64,000 nucleotides of DNA from Planctomycetota bacterium (GTDB taxonomy: Bacteria; Planctomycetota; Phycisphaerae; UBA1845; PWPN01). A program made the translations under genes and the position numbers. Below, in pieces: positions 34,221-41,822 of the stretch; the first letter of the stretch is position 1; the number at the start of each line of letters is the position of its first letter. The stretch lies in the NCBI GenBank assembly GCA_029550525.1, contig JAKPHF010000056.1:62001-126000 (forward strand), written 5' to 3'. The notes beneath the pieces were generated by a model that saw nothing but the letters and a program-made list of their open reading frames with translations, did no database searches and was not told the DNA's origin.

Positions 34221-34780
34221 TGCGAACCAGCGAAGTAGATCTTCGTGAACTCGGCCGCGAACGCTGCGTTGTACGCATTCACCACGTGATCCCAGACCAC
34301 GTCATCGCCGGCCGCCAGATGCACCGGCGTCTGCTCGTCGAAACCGACGTTCATTTCGCGAATCTTCTGTAGCGCCCCGGCCAGTTCGCTCATCGGCATG
34401 GGCGAATCGTTGAACCGTTCGATGATCGCCCGACACACTTGCGGATTCCCGGGTTCGGCTTCCAACCGCACGCGAATGGGCGTGCGCGGCACCTCCGCCG
34501 ACACCGCCGCCGCCCGGGCGGGAATCTGCGCGGGTAGCGTTCCTTCACGAGCGGAGAATCGGCTGACGGTCAGGAAGAAGAACAACAGCAGGAACACCAG
34601 GTCGATCATGGGCGTCAGGTTGAGCGACATGGTCCAGGCCTTGCGCCGGGCCCGTCGCCGGCGTTTGGAGAACGCCGGGCGGTTCTGGCCCGACCGCGCC
34701 CACCGCGCGACCTGGTCGAGGTACCGCTGTACGGCCGCCGGATCGACCTCGCCGTGGATGTTGCGCGGCAAGCGGCTCAT
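34217..34780 (-). CDS. ExbD/TolR-family protein (second copy)
   Basis: A 187-residue biopolymer-transport protein. A 50-residue basic cytoplasmic leader (KRRRRARRKAWTMS) precedes the single transmembrane helix MIDLVFLLLFFFLTVSRF, whose Asp (LTPMID) is the proton-carrying residue of ExbD/TolR. The periplasmic domain contains VPRTPIRVRLEAEPG and DEQTPVHLAAGDDVVWDHV, the usual ExbD fold. The leader is longer than in ordinary ExbD. Overlaps both neighbours by 4 nt (ATGA). Confidence 0.9.
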   Translation of the reverse strand: MSRLPRNIHGEVDPAAVQRYLDQVARWARSGQNRPAFSKRRRRARRKAWTMSLNLTPMIDLVFLLLFFFLTVSRFSAREGTLPAQIPARAAAVSAEVPRTPIRVRLEAEPGNPQVCRAIIERFNDSPMPMSELAGALQKIREMNVGFDEQTPVHLAAGDDVVWDHVVNAYNAAFAAEFTKIYFAGSQ

Positions 34781-35214
34781 CGCACCCCCAGTTCGGCCAC
34801 GACCTGTACTCTCGACAATCCCGCGCCGGCAATCGTCTCCATCATCTGCCGCACCTGACCGAACGGCAACCGTCGATCCGCCCGAAGGATCACCTGCGTA
34901 GCCGGGTTGTACCGGCCGATCGGGGCGAGATATTCGCCCAGCGCGTTGGGCGACGGCAGGTCAAACGCTCCCATCCGCAACGTGGCCGGCGCGTTCTCAC
35001 CGTTGTAGATCATGTTGATGGTGACTTTGTCCGGAAACCGGCGTTCCTGGGCCTGGTTCTGATCGGGCCGCGGCAGGTCCAGCTCGACCTTCTCGGCCGA
35101 GGCGAAATGGCTCGACAGCGTGAAGAACGTGAGCAGCAGGAACGTGATATCGATCATGGGCGTCATATTGATCGTCAAGCCGCCCGTGAATTCTCTGCGC
35201 CGGATGTTTCGCAT
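34777..35214 (-). CDS. ExbD/TolR-family protein (first copy)
   Basis: A 145-residue protein with a canonical ExbD layout: short N-terminus, LTINMTPMIDITFLLLTFF (transmembrane helix with the proton-binding Asp), and a periplasmic domain ending in ATQVILRADRRLPFGQVRQM and ETIAGAGLSRVQVVAE. Together with the adjacent TolQ-like channel it should form a PMF-driven stator. It lies 66 nt after the ExbB-like gene and overlaps the next ExbD gene by 4 nt. Two different ExbD proteins in one operon suggest a heteromeric complex. Confidence 0.93.
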   Translation of the reverse strand: MRNIRRREFTGGLTINMTPMIDITFLLLTFFTLSSHFASAEKVELDLPRPDQNQAQERRFPDKVTINMIYNGENAPATLRMGAFDLPSPNALGEYLAPIGRYNPATQVILRADRRLPFGQVRQMMETIAGAGLSRVQVVAELGVR

Positions 35215-35280
35215 GGTCCGATCCCCGCCTCAGCATCGCTCGAGTCGCTATCGCGTCGCGATCGCGCGGATCTGTCCCGT

Positions 35281-36051
35281 TCACGCGGGCGATACACCCG
35301 CTGCGGCCTGCGGAGCCACCGCCGTCCGCGGTGCTGCGACCGCGCCGGCCGCCGAGTTCTCCACCGTCAGCCCCAGCAAGCCGTCGCACAGCTTGATGGT
35401 CTCGGCGGCGAACGCGTCGATACGATTGCGGAAAATGGCGAACGTGGTCAGGGCCGGAATCGCGATGATCAGACCCCAGAACGTCGTGACCAACGCCACG
35501 GCGATGTCGCCCGCGAGTTTCGACGCTTCCGGCATGCCGCCGCTGGCCGCGTAAATGCGGTTGAACGCCTGAATCATGCCCAGCACCGTGCCCAGCAGCC
35601 CGATCATGGGGCTCACGTTGCCAATGACGTTGAGATACTCAATGCGGCGGAACAGCTTGGTGGCCCGTTCCTCCACGGCTTCATCGACAGCCGCCCGAGC
35701 CGCCTCGCGTCCGGCGCGAATCTGACTGGCTCCCGCGAACGCGGCCACGCCGAGCATGGTCTCGTCCTGACCCGATACCTCGAGCAGCCGGGCCATATTC
35801 CCCTGACTCGCCGCGGTCACCAGCACGTGCGCGAGCGCCGGCGGAACGAGCGTCTTGCGACGGATGGTCAACAGGTAGTGCACGGTCAGCGCCACTGTCG
35901 CCATCGACAGAGGGATCAACAGGAACCACGTGATCCAGCCGCCAGCGACCACGAAGTGCTGAAACGCCGACTCCGAGGTCAGTTCCTCGGCGGCCAGCAT
36001 CAGTCCGCCGCCGGCCGGGCCCATCGTCGCCATCAATGCCGTGTGCATCAC
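35281..36051 (-). CDS. MotA/TolQ/ExbB proton-channel protein
   Basis: A 256-residue inner-membrane protein with three transmembrane helices: WITWFLLIPLSMATVALTVH (about 39-58), VSPMIGLLGTVLGMIQAF (about 155-172) and LVTTFWGLIIAIPALTTFAI (about 200-219). The cytoplasmic segment between helices 1 and 2 and the GLLGTVxGMIxAF signature are as in TolQ/ExbB. An N-terminal stretch before helix 1 may be a signal-like segment. Expected partner of the two ExbD proteins. Overlaps the TPR-like gene by 4 nt (ATGA), so expression is coupled to the VWA subunit upstream. Confidence 0.93.
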   Translation of the reverse strand: MMHTALMATMGPAGGGLMLAAEELTSESAFQHFVVAGGWITWFLLIPLSMATVALTVHYLLTIRRKTLVPPALAHVLVTAASQGNMARLLEVSGQDETMLGVAAFAGASQIRAGREAARAAVDEAVEERATKLFRRIEYLNVIGNVSPMIGLLGTVLGMIQAFNRIYAASGGMPEASKLAGDIAVALVTTFWGLIIAIPALTTFAIFRNRIDAFAAETIKLCDGLLGLTVENSAAGAVAAPRTAVAPQAAAGVSPA

Positions 36052-37178
36052 TTCAACTCCTCTCGGGCCTTGTCCGCCAGGAATGCACCATCCGCGGAAC
36101 GGGCTCGCGGGTACACCGCAATCAATTCAGACCACAATGCGGCCGCCTGGTCCGCCTGACCGGTTCGGCGGCACACCTCCGCCGCACGATACAACGACTC
36201 GGCAGCCAGGGCATGACGCGGGAAATGCACGACCACCCGCATGTACGCAATGCCCGCCTGCGTGAGGGCGTCGGCTCCGGAGTTCGCGGACGGCGCGTCG
36301 GTCGGTCGTGTTCGCACCGACGGCAGCGCGCTCGCCGCGACGGCCTCCAGCGCCCGGCCCTGCCAGTAATACAGGTCGCCGCGCCAGTTGCCCTGTAACT
36401 GTGTGTGCAACGAACCGATCCGCTCGAGAGCCTCGGCGTTTCGCCCGTTACGAACCAGTTCCGCGACGGCAGCCACCTGCTCGGCGGCGAAGCGATCGAC
36501 CGGCTGAATCGGCGGCACGCCCCCGTCGGCAGGCATCGAAGCCGAAGGCCGCACGGGCCAGGTCGCCTTCCACTTGACCAGCGACTCTCCGATGGGGTCG
36601 TTGCCGTGCCGCTCGATGGCACTGTCAACCAATCTGCCGGCCATCTCCAGAACCGCCGAACCCGTTTCGGGAAACTTCGTCGGCCGCATGGCGTCAATCA
36701 GGACCGGCATGCGCTCCACGACTTCCAAATAGAGTTCCACCGCCCGCTCGAACCGGGCCTGAGTATCCCACACCGGGATGAGCCGGCACTGCACCAGGAG
36801 TTTACGATCCAGCGCGTCGCCGTTGCTGTCAGCCTGAAGATCCGCCAGCGCCTTCTCGTAGCTCACCGCCGCCCGCCGCCAGTCCGCAGCCCGACGCTGC
36901 TTCTCGGCGAGATTCAGCATTTGCCAGCCGGTGATCTGCAGGTAATCCACCTGCTCGATGGCGTAACTGATCTCGGTGCCCCCTTCGCCGCGGCAGAACA
37001 GCCGGCCGTTCTCCAGCCGCAGCACTTGCGTGGAAACCAGCGGCTTCTGGCCTCGCGCCGCCACCACGTCCGCTCGGGCAAGATTGGTGACCATCGCTGA
37101 CAGCGCAATCGTCAGCGCCACGCAGTGCCGCAGTATTGTCGTCAGATTCGCCGCCATGTATTTGCGCCGCGTGATCAT
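36048..37178 (-). CDS. exported TPR-like protein in ExbBD/VWA operon
   Basis: A 376-residue protein beginning MITRRKYMAANLTTILRHCV with a signal peptide (VALTIALSAMVTNLARADVV). Helical repeats follow, e.g. AADWRRAAVSYEKALADLQA, AVAELVRNGRNAEALERIGS, and a C-terminal canonical TPR pair: YMRVVVHFPRHALAAESLYR and RTGQADQAAALWSELIAVYP. It looks like YbgF/CpoB, the TPR partner of Tol-Pal. The frame is open far upstream, but the ATG at 37178 overlaps the VWA stop (ATGA) and fits the signal peptide. Confidence 0.78.
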   Translation of the reverse strand: MITRRKYMAANLTTILRHCVALTIALSAMVTNLARADVVAARGQKPLVSTQVLRLENGRLFCRGEGGTEISYAIEQVDYLQITGWQMLNLAEKQRRAADWRRAAVSYEKALADLQADSNGDALDRKLLVQCRLIPVWDTQARFERAVELYLEVVERMPVLIDAMRPTKFPETGSAVLEMAGRLVDSAIERHGNDPIGESLVKWKATWPVRPSASMPADGGVPPIQPVDRFAAEQVAAVAELVRNGRNAEALERIGSLHTQLQGNWRGDLYYWQGRALEAVAASALPSVRTRPTDAPSANSGADALTQAGIAYMRVVVHFPRHALAAESLYRAAEVCRRTGQADQAAALWSELIAVYPRARSADGAFLADKAREELK

Positions 37179-38119
37179 TTGGGCTCCACGAATCGGCAGT
37201 TCCCGCCGTGCACTTTGGCGATCCGCTCCAGCAGTGCCCGCGGCGCGGGCGAAGGACTGAACCCGATGACCGTGATCTTCACGTCGCCGTGCGCGTTCAG
37301 CCGCTTGAGAACCGCCTCGAACTCGCTCTCCACGTCCGCGTAGTCGCCGTCGGTCAGGAAATAAATCAACTCCGGTTGGGCGGCGAAGGCCCGCTTCATG
37401 GCCTCGATGGGATCGGCCCGGCCGGGCTCGGGCGTTTTCGAGAGCACGCGAATGAAGTCGTACGCTGCCGTCTTGTAGCGCGTGTTGGCTGGCACCAGCC
37501 GCCGGGCGCCGAACTCGCGGACGTGCCCGGGCATGGCCAGCACGATGTGAAACTCTTGCGTGGGGACCAGGTCGCGGATCGACTCGTTCATCTCGGCGAC
37601 GATCAGATCGACGTAGATCATGAGCGAGGCGGACACGTCCACCACATACACGATCTTGTACGCGTTGCCCGGCTGGCCGAAAAACCGGCAGACCGGCCCC
37701 ACCGGACCGGCGCCTCCGGCCACGCTGCCCGCCCCGACCGGATCCACGCCGGGCAAGGCCAGCGCCGGCGACGGCGCCAAGTCGGCGGCGCTCGGCTCGG
37801 CCGCATCCACGCTGATCAGGGGCAGTTCGTCCAGCAGCGCGCTCGGCGCGACGGCGGTGGGCGCGCGGGGCGTCTCGGCCAGTTTCACTGGCGCGCTGGG
37901 GGCGGCGTTCTCGGCCACCGGCCCGGCTGCCAACCTCGCCTCGGGAATGATCACCCGCCGCGACGGACCCGTCCTGGCAAACCCCAACTGGTAGAAGAGG
38001 ATGAATAACGCGACGTGCAGAAGGACGGATACGATCCACGCGAACGTCCGCGAGCGCATGAACCGGCTCAGCCAATGGTTGCCGACTACCGGGTCCACGA
38101 CAAACGGATTCGCGCTCAT
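37175..38119 (-). CDS. membrane-anchored VWA protein with TonB-like architecture
   Basis: A 314-residue protein, first gene of the operon. One transmembrane helix (TFAWIVSVLLHVALFILFYQ, about 25-44) is followed by a 90-residue Ala/Pro-rich linker, as in TonB/TolA. A von Willebrand A domain (about 150-314) replaces the TonB end. MIDAS motifs are intact: DVSAS (161-165, DxSxS) and LTDGD near 260. VWA domains bind ligands through a metal. The start MSANPFVV at 38119 is preferred; an upstream ATG at 38167 falls inside a 20-bp tandem repeat. Confidence 0.82.
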   Translation of the reverse strand: MSANPFVVDPVVGNHWLSRFMRSRTFAWIVSVLLHVALFILFYQLGFARTGPSRRVIIPEARLAAGPVAENAAPSAPVKLAETPRAPTAVAPSALLDELPLISVDAAEPSAADLAPSPALALPGVDPVGAGSVAGGAGPVGPVCRFFGQPGNAYKIVYVVDVSASLMIYVDLIVAEMNESIRDLVPTQEFHIVLAMPGHVREFGARRLVPANTRYKTAAYDFIRVLSKTPEPGRADPIEAMKRAFAAQPELIYFLTDGDYADVESEFEAVLKRLNAHGDVKITVIGFSPSPAPRALLERIAKVHGGNCRFVEPK

Positions 38120-38143
38120 GCCGGTATCCAGAAGAAACGGCCG

Positions 38144-38203
38144 GCATTCGCCGGGACGATTCGGCATTTGCCGGTACGATTCGGCACTCGCCGGTACAGT
38201 CCG
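38144..38203. repeat. three 20-bp tandem repeats upstream of the VWA/ExbBD operon
   Basis: Units at 38144-38163, 38164-38183 and 38184-38203: GCATTCGCCGGGACGATTCG, GCATTTGCCGGTACGATTCG and GCACTCGCCGGTACAGTCCG. They are 25-85 nt upstream of the VWA start. The two-helical-turn spacing fits an operator array; iteron-like binding sites are inferred. Confidence 0.7.
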
Positions 38204-38389
38204 GGCCTCTCTCCCGGACCGGTGATCCAGTGCTGCACCTCCGCAGGACTACACTGCCCGGGCGAGTGTATTTTCGGCGTCAACTCGCGTCAAATCGGCC
38301 TCCGGCGTTTGTCTGAAGCACCGCCGAAGCCCGGTCGTCGGCGTCCCCACGGTTGCGGGTGGAGACCTCCCCGTGATAGCCTACCGATC

Positions 38390-39511
38390 ATGCGAACTAC
38401 CACCATTCACGGTCTGCGGATCGGTTGGGCACTTGCCGGCATCCTCATGGTCGTCGCGTTCGGTGCGCCGGCGCGAGCGGAGTTCATACCACGCGATCTC
38501 ATTCGCGGGATGGAACCAGCTGAGCCGCTCTCGCCACCGAAAGAACTGACGGACGCCCTCGACGCTGCCGCCGAGCCGCTGGAGCGTGCCCACGCCCATC
38601 TAGCGCTGGCCAACTGGTGGGTGTCCACTGCCCCTGCACGACCCGCTACCCGCTGGCTGGTGAGCATGGAAGACGCCAGCGATCGTCAGGCCCTCGTGGA
38701 TGCCGCGACCCAGGCCCGGCAGCATCTCGAACAGGTCCGCGCCCTCTTGAAGGAAGATGCCGAGGCCCGGCCCGACGAAGCGAAAGATCGCCGACGCCGA
38801 TTGAAGTCGGCTGCGGACACGATTCAGCCCTTCGCAGAAATCTTCCACAATGCTGACCGCACCGGCGACACCGAAGCCGACCGGGAGGCCTGGCACAAGG
38901 CGAGCCGCGGGCTGGCCGTCGCTCGAGAGTCGGAGGATAAGCAGGTAGCCGCGGCCGCCCTGCTCTGGCAGGCGTTCGCGTTCAACAAGTCCGGTCGGCG
39001 CGACCGCGCCCTTGAAGCACTGCCCGAGGCGCTGGCCAAGCCCGAGCACCTGCCCTACAGCTTCATGAGCCGCGTCCTCCGCTGTCGGCTCATGGCCGAG
39101 GCCGGCCAGACCTCCGCCGCTGTCTTCCTGCTCAGCCGGATGGATGCGGAACTCAAGAAATGGATGACCGGCCAAAATCGCAACCGGGCTCGTCGGCTCG
39201 TCGGCCTCGTACAATACGAGATCGTCACAAATTGGATGAGTGAACTGAAGTCTGCCACGCAACCGTTCGCGCCGGACCAGTTCGATTCGCTGCTCGGTGA
39301 CATCGAAGCCAGCTTCACGCAGGTCAAGAACCCGCAAGTCTACTACATGCCGACGGCCGTGCCGCCTGACATCGCGCCCGAATTCAAGCTCAAAGCAAGA
39401 AGCACCACCACTACGCGAGAAGAAGACCAAAGACAGGACACTGACGGCGACGCCGGCGATATCGCCGATAAGAAGGACGCGGAAGAAGGGACGACCGCCG
39501 ACGAGAACTGA
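38390..39511 (+). CDS. exported helical protein of unknown function
   Basis: A 373-residue protein divergent from the VWA operon. Signal peptide: IGWALAGILMVVAFGAPARA. The mature part is helical (AHLALANWWVSTAPARPATR, TQARQHLEQVRALLKEDAEA, AAALLWQAFAFNKSGRRDRA, LEALPEALAKPEHLPYSFMS), again TPR-like, and ends in a highly acidic tail (EDQRQDTDGDAGDIADKKDA). An ATG at 38390 is taken as the start because the signal peptide follows directly. It shares the intergenic region, including the tandem repeats, with the VWA operon, so coordinated control is possible. Confidence 0.72.
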   Translation: MRTTTIHGLRIGWALAGILMVVAFGAPARAEFIPRDLIRGMEPAEPLSPPKELTDALDAAAEPLERAHAHLALANWWVSTAPARPATRWLVSMEDASDRQALVDAATQARQHLEQVRALLKEDAEARPDEAKDRRRRLKSAADTIQPFAEIFHNADRTGDTEADREAWHKASRGLAVARESEDKQVAAAALLWQAFAFNKSGRRDRALEALPEALAKPEHLPYSFMSRVLRCRLMAEAGQTSAAVFLLSRMDAELKKWMTGQNRNRARRLVGLVQYEIVTNWMSELKSATQPFAPDQFDSLLGDIEASFTQVKNPQVYYMPTAVPPDIAPEFKLKARSTTTTREEDQRQDTDGDAGDIADKKDAEEGTTADEN

Positions 39512-39960
39512 TCCGGGGGGCGGGCTATGTTGCCCGCCTTTGCCTCCATCAATGCCTGCCCCGGCCCCTAGCCTGACTGTCGCACTTCGGGCCAGCGAAG
39601 AAACTCGGCGATAGCGCCAGCCCGTTGTCGTCAAAGGCCGACACTAGGCGCCGATTAGACTCAAAGGCCGCCCTGACGCCGCTATCAGCGATCCGTGTCC
39701 AAAGGTTCTTGCGAGTGGGAAATTAGGCTGACGGGAGGCAACGGAGCTAACGGAGAATTCCCTCTGCTACCTCCGTTATCTCATGTGAAATCCTTTTTAT
39801 CCGTGTCCGTCCGTGCTATCCGCGGTCAAACATCCTCCACCATGCTGGAGCAGCGGCGCCAGTTGCCGGTCTTGGGGGAAATCGGCCCAAGTTTCGCATT
39901 CTCGAGAGGTGCTTGCCCGCCTTTGGCCTAGGCGGGCGGGGCGCCCGCCCCCCCCGAGAA
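39512..39960. other. repeat-rich intergenic region
   Basis: 449 bp without a gene. GC palindromes lie at 39514-39536 and 39909-39956 (GGCGGGCGGGGCGCCCGCCC at about 39930-39949). A TCCGTGT CCGTCCG TGCTATC CGCGGTC heptad-like run sits near 39800-39830. Confidence 0.5.
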
Positions 39961-40644
39961 CTAGAAGTAATCCGCGTCTTCGTGTTGCGTCACGTTGCGA
40001 ACCGGCTGCTCAAACGACTCGACCTCCGGTGGCGACGCTCCTGAACTGCTCGTCAATATCGACCGCTTCACCATCGAAACGACTTGCGCGAGCTCGGTGT
40101 GTACCGCCCCGGTCTTGCCCATCAGCACGAGTCCAAAGAGTGTGCTCACGATCCACTGCGCCCACGTCTCGGCAGACCCCGGCGCCGCTTCTCCGGACGC
40201 TTGCGCCGACCGGATGAGTTGCGTAATCCGCTCGATCATGTCCGTCTGTAACGCCTGCACGCGACTGGCCAGCGGCTCATCCGCGGCCTTGCACTCGGCG
40301 AACAACGTCACCAAGAGCCGGCAGTTGTACCACTGCGGCTGCTCGTTCAGCCGAACGAACCCGTCGAGTAGAGCTGCGAGTTGCCGGCCCGGACTATCGT
40401 GAGCCATCGCCGGCCCGAAGAGTTGAGCCTCGTAGTCTGCCTCCAGCACATCGAGAACCGCCAAGGCCACGTCCTGCTTGGCCGGGAAATGGTGATAGAA
40501 CGCCCCCTTGGTCAGCCCGGTCGCCGCCTGGATGTCCGAGATGCCGGTGTTGTGATACCCGAAGTCCGCGAACAGGCGGCGAGCCACGTTCACAATGCCC
40601 GTCCGCGTTGCCTCGCCCCGCGGTTGGCGTATGCCGCCAGCCAT
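39961..40644 (-). CDS. TetR family transcriptional repressor
   Basis: A 227-residue regulator. The N-terminal helix-turn-helix is IVNVARRLFADFGYHNTGIS (about 17-36) with DIQAATGLTKGAFYHHFPAK, the standard TetR recognition helix. The C-terminal ligand domain is helical and unrelated in sequence to well-studied members. AAGGAG precedes the start ATG at 40644 with 8-nt spacing. A 5-10-5 inverted repeat 23 nt upstream (40667-40686) is a likely autoregulatory operator. The lipoprotein gene lies divergently across 188 bp, so it is a candidate target; the effector is unknown. Confidence 0.92.
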   Translation of the reverse strand: MAGGIRQPRGEATRTGIVNVARRLFADFGYHNTGISDIQAATGLTKGAFYHHFPAKQDVALAVLDVLEADYEAQLFGPAMAHDSPGRQLAALLDGFVRLNEQPQWYNCRLLVTLFAECKAADEPLASRVQALQTDMIERITQLIRSAQASGEAAPGSAETWAQWIVSTLFGLVLMGKTGAVHTELAQVVSMVKRSILTSSSGASPPEVESFEQPVRNVTQHEDADYF

Positions 40645-40666
40645 GACAGCCGCTCCTTCTGAAAAA

Positions 40667-40686
40667 CATACTATGCGGTCGGTATG
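40667..40686. promoter_or_regulatory. TetR-type operator
   Basis: CATAC-TATGCGGTCG-GTATG, a perfect 5-bp inverted repeat with 10-nt centre, 23 nt upstream of the TetR start. The CATAC/GTATG arms resemble operators of AcrR/TetR-class repressors. Confidence 0.6.
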
Positions 40687-40832
40687 CTAAGCCCTGGCGC
40701 CCCAACCGTCAAGGCGTCGCCTGGGGTTCTACTCACCGCGGCTCGGTCGCCTACAATGTTGGACCCTAATCCGACGTAGGTTATCGACCTCGACCGCATC
40801 GACGTGACAGGCGGGGTCCGCAGGAGAGACTG

Positions 40833-41690
40833 ATGATCTATCGTACTTTGGCCACAGCAGTTACGTGTTTGATCCTGACCGCGGCGGTCACCGGGTGCCG
40901 CCGGTCGGGCGAAGTGCCTGAGACCGCTCCCGCCGCCTCGGATGCCCAGGACGTTCGCAAGCCGCCGGAGTTCAAGACAACCCCCTCCGGCGACAAAGCG
41001 GATGTGAACCAGTTGCTCGCCGAAGCCATACGCAGGGGCGAAGCACCGCTGCCGCCAGGTCATCCGCCTATCGGTGGCGCGACGGCGGCACCGGTGTCGA
41101 GCACCACGCTGCCTCCCGGACATCCGCCGATCGGCGACGCTGCGACCGCCACGACGGCCACCACGCTGCCCGCCGGTCACCCCCCCATCGGTCAAGCCAA
41201 CGGCGGCATTACCTTCTCCGGCGACACGGCCCCGCCCCAACAGATGCTGGACTTCCAGCCCCCCGCGAGTTGGACGGCCAAGCCGGCCCGGGCCATGACC
41301 GTGGCGATCTACAGCCTGCCCAAACCATCCGGCGCTCCGGACGATGCCGAGCTGGCCATCTCGCATTATCCCGGCATGAAGGGCATTCCAATCGAACGGC
41401 AGGCTGAGCGCTGGGCTGGCCAGTTCACACAGCCGGACGGAACGCCGGGGCAGGCCAAGCAGACCGTTCTCGACAACACGAAATACCGGACGACACTCGT
41501 CGACGTCTCCGGAACCTATCACGCAGGAACCATGATGGGCGGCGACGGCACGCCGCAGCAGGACTATCGCATGATCTCGGCCATCGTCGAGACCGATCAA
41601 GGGCCGTGGTTCTTCAAGCTGACCGGCCCCAGCCAGACTGTCGCCGCTCACGAGCAGGATTTCGTGAACATGATGCGGCAGGTCAAGTGA
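40833..41690 (+). CDS. lipoprotein with three LPxGHPPIG repeats
   Basis: A 285-residue lipoprotein (lipobox AAVTGC, Cys22). After a disordered stretch come three copies of LPPGHPPIG, LPPGHPPIG and LPAGHPPIG (73-81, 93-101, 112-120) in Ala/Thr-rich linkers. A beta-rich domain follows (about 130-285): MLDFQPPASWTAKPARAMTV, IVETDQGPWFFKLTGPSQTV. Similar single LPxGHP motifs occur in lipoproteins linked to haem or metal handling, so each His could be a ligand; this is inference. Divergent from the TetR gene. Confidence 0.75.
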   Translation: MIYRTLATAVTCLILTAAVTGCRRSGEVPETAPAASDAQDVRKPPEFKTTPSGDKADVNQLLAEAIRRGEAPLPPGHPPIGGATAAPVSSTTLPPGHPPIGDAATATTATTLPAGHPPIGQANGGITFSGDTAPPQQMLDFQPPASWTAKPARAMTVAIYSLPKPSGAPDDAELAISHYPGMKGIPIERQAERWAGQFTQPDGTPGQAKQTVLDNTKYRTTLVDVSGTYHAGTMMGGDGTPQQDYRMISAIVETDQGPWFFKLTGPSQTVAAHEQDFVNMMRQVK

Positions 41691-41698
41691 CCGCGCAC

Positions 41699-41765
41699 CC
41701 GGGGGGCGGGCATGTTGCTCACCTGGTGCCTCAGGCGGGCGAGATACCCGTCCCCCGGCAGCGTC
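41699..41765. repeat. dispersed GC palindrome (degenerate pair)
   Basis: GGGGGGCGGGCATGTTGCTC and CAGGCGGGCGAGATACCCGT are decayed members of the GGCGGGCAAGATGCCCGCC family, just after the lipoprotein stop. Confidence 0.5.
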
Positions 41766-41822
41766 ACTCTCATGATACCGACCGGGCGGAAGCGGCCCTC
41801 GATATGCAGGGTAGAATAACTG

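Noticed and set aside
37179..38147. Upstream extension of the TPR-like frame to 38147
   Set aside because: It would overlap the whole VWA gene; the ATG at 37178 overlaps the VWA stop and opens a signal peptide.
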